Positions 59,301 to 64,000 of a stretch of 64,000 nucleotides of DNA are shown here, in pieces. The notes under the pieces were generated by a model. That model ran no database searches and was not told the DNA's origin. It worked only from the letters and a program-made list of their open reading frames with translations. The stretch lies in contig JAODUO010000053.1 of NCBI GenBank assembly GCA_025642075.2, positions 1,340,001 to 1,404,000 of the forward strand. The letters run 5' to 3'. This stretch comes from Ridgeia piscesae (lineage: Eukaryota; Annelida; Polychaeta; Sabellida; Siboglinidae). Position 1 is the stretch's first letter; every line of letters begins with the position of its first letter. Made by a program: the position numbers and the translations under genes.

Positions 59301-61859
59301 AGAAGTTGTGCAGCAATGTCAGGAAAATTACTCTAGTTCCCTAGGGGCTGAATGGTCAGTGCATAATCCATGCTCTTTGTGGGAAGTGCAGGGGGTGAGC
59401 CAGGCTGGCATGACATTTCTTGGGAGGACAATGGATGATTCCCTAAGGAATGGAGGCTATTGTGACACTGCACTCCCCTGGGAGGCGGCTAGCTGGCAGG
59501 TGGCAGGCAGGACAGGGTAGCCATGGTGAAGCAGGAATCGTAATGAGACATGGACTGTAGCTAAGAAAGGTTGTTGATAAATCTGGTGTTGAGAATAGGA
59601 AATGCTAATAGAATTGACTGGGTGTGAGACGATTCTGCACAGGTCAGGTCAAGATGAAAATCTCATTGACATTATTTGTTAATTCCCACTAACTAACGAA
59701 TCAGTTGATTGGTGTTATTAATTTAAATAAAAATAATTCAATTTTCCTTTAGATATATATACACTGTACCAGTATGCTGAAGTTTCATGATTTAAAAAGA
59801 CTGTAAAACATATTGTCAAACAATTGTAGTTACACTTGTAATTCCAGTGTGTTTTACATGTATGGCTTATGATCGAAACAGTTGCAACTGTGAAGTGATT
59901 CTTGTCACAATTGTGAAGCTATATTGAGAATTTAAGATACATTATATATGACAGTAAATAGAATTGCTTTACCATAAGTCCATCTTCACATTTGAAGATG
60001 TAATTATATTTTTTCATCAGATGCTTTACTTGTATGATTTATGTCATTTTTGACATTGCACCAATGTAGATTAAAATACAATGTCGAAGAATGGTCTTTT
60101 ATATCAACAGCAGGAATTGAAAAACTAAGAATTTTCTTTACATTCTAGTAATTTAAAATGTCCATGTACCAGTTATTATCATTGTTCATTCCCTTTAAGG
60201 TTATGCAAAAAAGCCTTGTCCCTATTGGATAATAGCAGTTTGACACCGCCATGTAACTGTGGCTGTGAGGCCTGTCTGTCTCTGTGCACACTTTCACTTT
60301 ATGGTGTAACACATTTCGTGTGACAGCTGAGGATGAGCTGAATACTGAAGATGTGACAGCAGGTCTCCCTGCCAACCCAACAGAGGACCGGCAGCCAGCT
60401 CAACAGAGTGAGTGTGTCCCACAATTTTGTTTCTTCACTTCCTACAAATTTGGCTATTAGTAATTTTGTTAATTTTATTTACTTTGTTAATTGTATTTAC
60501 TCATTTAAATATCTATCATTTTATTTACATATTTAAATATCTTAATTTGTTATACGTTCATTTATTTAGATTACATGTCTCATTAAATATTTTATTAATC
60601 TACTTTATTTACCCAGTAGTTATTTTTTTAGTTTATTTAGATTACATGTCTCATTAAATATTTTATTAATCTACTTTATTTACCCATTAGTATTTTTTTA
60701 AATTTAGATTACATGTCTCATTAAATATTTTATTAATCCACTTTATTTACCTAGTAGTTATTTTTTTAATCAATTTTAATTGTATTACTTAGTTGTATTA
60801 AGGTAATACATTTGCTATGTTACAACTATGGATAACTACAATGTCCAACACTTCACACATTATATTTGTGTATGATGGACTGATTACAACAGTCGAAATA
60901 TCCTCAGCTGCAGTAGTTATATTATAAAAGGTTATTCCATAAACACCTGGCCACCTTACAAGTGAAGTGTTACCAAGCAACAAGCTCCACAAAGCTACCG
61001 CATATGTGGAGCAGCGTACATTGCATCATGTGTTTGGTTGAAATTCTAGTTCCAAAAGTATTTCTTTGTGACAAAAACGCATAGTGAAGTCGTTCAAGTA
61101 AGGACTGTCTGTGGATGGTTTACCAGATGTCATGTGTTGATTGTATACTAGTAATATAATGCAGGTATATTACTCAAGTAAAACTAGATGAAGGTGAACG
61201 CATCATTTTATACTGGAAACATGGTCTGTTAAATTTGTTCGATCATTTCAGAATTGTTTTGCCAAAAATCAGGCTGTTCTAGTTGATGTGCTGCCTTACT
61301 TGTGTTATTACATGGTTCTTGTGAAATCATTAGATAATTTAAATATATTTAACTAGACATTTTTACTCACCGGAAAAACTATTGTAATAAAAGTTAGAAG
61401 TTTGCAAAAAATCATTAAGAATAGTTAAGTTGCATATATGCAAATACATAGAACTAAGAATGTCCACTCATTTTAACAAAACAGGCTTTCAGGACATTTT
61501 AAGCGTTTATACGAAGAAAATATAAAACAGTATTATTAACATGTTTTCCTGTAAAAACATTTTATTTCTCTTAATGTAACTTTATTCAACACTTTATTCA
61601 GGTACTTTACTCAACACTGTTGCAGTGAGCAGCAGCCATTCGCAGCATGAATGCGTCAGTCCTTCCGTAGAATCGACGTCAACTGATACAGAAACTGCCG
61701 ATCATACAAGTGACGTCAACATGGCTTGTAACGATTGCCCACCAGGTGGTGCACCACTGCTTGACGGAGTCTTTCATTGCGAGGTCTGCTCGAGGGAATT
61801 CGACAGTTTGAATCGTTTCATGGACCACCGAAACAGAGGATGTGTGTCGAGCGAAAATG
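56289..61859 (+). CDS. SALL: Spalt-like (SALL) zinc-finger transcription factor, first three coding exons (partial)
   Basis: Coding exons 56289-56334, 60327-60407 and 61626-61859 join in phase 1 with GT-AG sites, giving 120 residues before the window ends. The N-terminus MSRRKQAKPR is the conserved spalt-family motif that in vertebrate SALL proteins recruits the NuRD corepressor complex. BCL11 and FOG proteins have related starts, but with QGKP and QSNP rather than QAKP. Exon 2 encodes an acidic linker (EDELNTEDVTAGL). Exon 3 has a Ser/Thr-rich stretch, then an N-terminal C2HC finger (CEVCSREF...FMDHRNRGC, about residues 96-117), as expected for SALL. The paired C2H2 fingers must lie beyond 64000. 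Nuclear repressor in development. Small separate exons 2 and 3 differ from the vertebrate gene, where one giant exon follows exon 1. Confidence 0.8.
56346..57457. other. Intron 1 of the spalt-like gene, first part
   Basis: A+T-rich unique sequence. A small symmetric cluster at 56952-57030 repeats GGGGGAGA.ACCCC-type motifs (CTGGGGGAGACACCCC, TAGGGGGAGATACCCC, GTATCTCCCC). No exon recognised. Confidence 0.4.
57458..57765 (+). mobile_element. tRNA-derived SINE, near full length (about 310 bp)
   Basis: The head AGCAGTGGCTTAGGGGGAGAGC (A box) is followed by GGACTCTCGACTAAGAGAACC and GGTTTGAATCCTG (B box). The body has CTTTGCTCCAGTTCACTCAG and CTATAGACAGTGGTTAAT. The tail has GAACAGGTCTACCAGGAAAG, GTAAAGCTCTTTGAGCAATC and TGTGCTATGTAAGAAC. 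Other copies or pieces lie at 16165-16328 (minus), 31770-32010 and 32030-32090, and around the hAT element at 24610 and 26690. Confidence 0.88.
57770..58270 (+). repeat. Segmental duplication, copy A (pairs with 59398-59765)
   Basis: About 360 aligned bases at roughly 90% identity by eye, in the same orientation. Blocks include GATTCCCTAAGGAATGGAGG, GGGAGGCGGCTAGCTGGCAG, TGGACTGTAGCTAAGAAAGG and TTCCCACTAACTAACGAATC. Copy A contains an extra ~140-bp insertion at 57867-58005. Confidence 0.9.
57867..58005 (+). mobile_element. Short retroposon tail inserted in duplication copy A
   Basis: Sequence absent from copy B (which reads GGTAGCCAT directly into GGTGAAGCAGG). It ends GTAAAGCGCCTGAGAGCAAT, TGGGCTCTATACAAATAAAT and (ATT)n. 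It resembles the GCGCTTT...GCTATATAAG tail of the local SINEs, so it is a 5'-truncated retroposon. No target duplication longer than about 2 bases is visible. Confidence 0.75.
58271..59397. other. Intron 1 of the spalt-like gene, between duplication copies
   Basis: Unique sequence with a degenerate ACGC/CA tract at 58835-58920. The open frame at 59185-59520 has no domain and runs into duplication copy B. No exon recognised. Confidence 0.4.
59398..59765 (+). repeat. Segmental duplication, copy B
   Basis: Second copy of 57770-58270 without the retroposon insertion. It represents the empty site. Homology ends after TTTCCTTTAGATATAT. Confidence 0.9.
60566..60775. repeat. Three tandem copies of a 67-71-bp A+T-rich unit
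   Basis: Each unit contains AGATTACATGTCTCATTAAA then TATTTTATTAATC, CTTTATTTACC and a T run. Units start at 60568, 60639 and 60706. They lie 160 bases after exon 2 of the spalt-like gene. Confidence 0.9.
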
Positions 61860-62284
61860 GTATGTGTTAAATTATCTCCAATTAATAGGAATCAAGCAAA
61901 ATAACTGATGACCCACAAACTAGTTTTTTCATGCTTATCTGCTCTGGTGACAATTTCAATAAACAAAAACATAACTTATCTGATAAAATTGATTGCAAAT
62001 TATTTAGTATTAATTTGGACAGGAATGCAATGTTGCATCATTTATGTGAACCTTTTATGTTTTCATATCATGTGCAGTATACGTTTGTGGTATATTTATG
62101 GCACACAGGAGGTGCACAGTGTCATAACAGTACTGACAAAATAAACAAGTATTTTACAATTGGTTATAACCACATAAATAAATACCTTCTGATTGTACCA
62201 CCTCATGTGTATGACCTAATCTTTTGCAGTATCAACAAAGCATAGCATTTAAAAATCAAAATTTAAGAAGCATGTAGTGGCATT

Positions 62285-62660
62285 TTGTAAGCGACACTTG
62301 TTGACAATTGACAGCGATGGTGTTGAGTGTCAGTGAACAAGTGCTGCCACGCAGCCACAGTGTCTGCCTAGAACACTGTCTTATCTATGTGTGACACCTG
62401 TGGTTGTCATGGGAGTGCCCAGCTAATGGCGAGTGAGTGCAATGGCAAGGCAAGGTAGAGAGCAGGCAAGGGACACATTATGGTCACGCGTGGCCGGTCG
62501 CGCACACACTATGTCAGAGTGGTGATCTTCCCCATGGAGTTCTTTATAATCAGTGAGTTCTTTATGGGTCCTCCTGGCAGACTGCATTGTTCCCCGTCTG
62601 CCGGGTGCCGAGTCTGATGTTGGTTCACTCACGGTCAGATAGATCTATTGGAATGACGCG
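62285..62660. promoter_or_regulatory. Candidate cis-regulatory block in the spalt-like gene
   Basis: A G+C-richer, non-repetitive, non-coding stretch sits in an A+T-rich intron, 430 bases after exon 3. Visible motifs include TTGACAGCG, CACCTGTGGTTGTCATGGG (E-box, Runt-like and MEIS/PBX-like), CAGCTAATGG, ACACATTATGG and TTCTTTATAATCAGTGAGTTCTTTATGGG (homeodomain-like). Enhancers are common in introns of developmental regulators. Assignment here is inference. Confidence 0.35.
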
Positions 62661-62919
62661 AAAATGTGTCGAAATGGTGGAATCAGACAAAAACAAAGTG
62701 AAAAACAAAGGCAAATGGCTTTGAATGTGCATATGAACGACAACCAGTGTGTACATTTGGCAACAACCAACATGCACATTATTTTATGAAACAACACACA
62801 GCACAATACATTCATCTTGTCACAACAACCAAATTGTACATGTAAAAATTAAAACAAATTTACACATTTAAATCCAATATTCACATATGAAATAACAACC
62901 ATTATGCACACATTAATCG

Positions 62920-63365
62920 ACTAACGAGCACATATGAAATAGTAACCAATGGCACACGTGCAAAAACAGTGAGCACATACAAAATGACCAATGAGCACAC
63001 ATGAAACAATAACTGGTGAGCACATATGAAACAATAAATGGTGACCACATATGAAACAACCGGTGAGCACATATGAAACAATAAATGGTGAGCCACATAT
63101 GAAACAACCGGTGAGCACATATGAAACAATAAACGGTGAGCACATATGAAACAACCAATGAACACATATGAATCGACCAATGAGCACACATGAAACAACT
63201 AATGAGCACACATGAAACAGTAATCGGTGAGCACATATGAAACAGTAACTGGTGAGCACATATGAAACAGTAACCAGTGAGCACATATGAAACAACCAAT
63301 GAATAGCTATGAAACAACCAATGAATAGCTATGAAACAACCAATTTGCAAACATGAAACAGTAAC
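62920..63365. repeat. Minisatellite, 20-23-bp units of GTGAGCACATATGAAACA type
   Basis: About 18 units alternate between endings AACCG, AATAAATG and GTAACTG. Units degrade toward both ends (the first from about 62925, the last as GAATAGCTATGAAACAACC). Minus-strand frames read ICAH/YVLTG repeats and are artefacts. Confidence 0.95.
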
Positions 63366-63456
63366 CGATGTTTTCTTTAAACTGCAGTGTTCACATATAC
63401 TATAACAGCCAAAGTACAAATATTGAATAAAATTGAAACAAGACTACCGGTAATGT

Positions 63457-63642
<186 letters not shown>

Positions 63643-63643
63643 C

Positions 63644-64000
63644 ATGTCTATATTTTTTATGAATATGTTTTGCCTGTGTTCTGTGCTGATTTGTTCCCAT
63701 GGGCTGCTGTAACTGTTATTAATGGAAGCAGTGTCAGATTATGCGGCCAGCAAATAATAACGCAGTGGGCAGTCACAGCAAACTGTGACACTTTGTTAAA
63801 GTCTTCAATGTCATTTGTCACTGACAACAAATCCATCATTTAAAATAAGTGTTTAATCATTTCCCCTACAAATTGGTCTTGTGACACTGCCTGTGTTGCT
63901 TGATGTTTGAGTTTAGATACAGTGGATTGTGTGGTTAGTTATGTGAAATGGATCCAACAGGGAGTGAAAGGTTGTGTAGCAAAACCAGTTTGGCGAACTC
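63644..64000. other. Spalt-like gene intron, no exon recognised
   Basis: Unique sequence to the window edge. I find no segment joining exon 3 in phase 1 and no C2H2 finger motif, so the main zinc-finger exon lies further right. Confidence 0.4.

Noticed and set aside
56289..61859. BCL11- or FOG-type assignment for the MSRRKQ gene
   Set aside because: QAKP follows the SALL form of the motif rather than QGKP or QSNP. Kept only as an alternative until the downstream fingers are seen.
62925..63360. CRISPR-like array of regularly spaced repeats
   Set aside because: Units are contiguous tandem variants with no unique spacers, in an animal genome.
62902..63419. Repeated YVLTG/ICAH minus-strand protein of up to 168 codons
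   Set aside because: Direct translation of a 20-23-bp minisatellite.

Overview
This window is eukaryotic nuclear DNA. It has spliced genes with GT-AG introns, polyadenylation signals, tRNA-derived SINEs, non-LTR, LTR and hAT-type transposon remnants, and very dense, very long simple-sequence repeats. The recognisable proteins (a spalt-like transcription factor, a GDP-fucose transporter, a claudin-like four-helix protein and a C-type lectin) point to an animal. The transposon mix and compact C-type lectin suggest a marine invertebrate (mollusc, annelid, brachiopod or cephalochordate grade). The species cannot be named from this sequence alone. No prokaryotic operons, CRISPR arrays or rRNA genes are present.

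Layout, left to right. 0-3.3 kb holds an internally deleted Ty3/Gypsy-type element, a GGC repeat, and a decayed gene combining zinc-finger-like motifs with a TatD-type hydrolase domain. 4.7-7.2 kb is an intact three-exon C-type lectin gene (+). Its 3' end and 3' flank recur at 8.8-9.7 kb as a partial tandem duplication that has been invaded by microsatellites. 7.8-12.9 kb is a belt of expanded repeats (ACGG, TAG, ATC, GTGTGC, GA, CA, TA). 15.0-16.1 kb is an intact single-coding-exon GDP-fucose transporter (-). 16-32 kb is mostly transposon debris: SINEs, at least three types of LINE remnant, an RTE-like reverse transcriptase, a complete-ended hAT-like element sitting in a SINE, foldback structures, and a SINE whose Pol III A box has been expanded into an 8-bp tandem array of about 360 bp.

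34.6-45.5 kb is a claudin-like gene (+) of three coding exons. Its 9.3-kb first intron contains a 38-bp minisatellite whose units resemble 3' splice sites, plus giant CA tracts. 48.1-52.6 kb (-) is a six-exon gene for an unrecognised protein of about 409 residues, with a repeated exon-junction motif, an acidic segment, a basic helical segment and an R/S/P-rich repeat tail. I reconstructed it by phase-compatible splicing. 54 kb has a long-armed inverted-repeat element. 55.6-64 kb is a CpG-rich promoter region and the first three coding exons of a spalt-like (SALL) gene (+), continuing beyond the window. Its intron 1 holds a tandem segmental duplication, and its intron 3 holds a GC-richer block that may be regulatory.

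The protein genes do not form a functional cluster. They look like unrelated neighbours separated by repeats. No whole new system is evident. The strongest oddities are the A-box array, the splice-site-like intronic minisatellite and the unrecognised modular SR-type gene.
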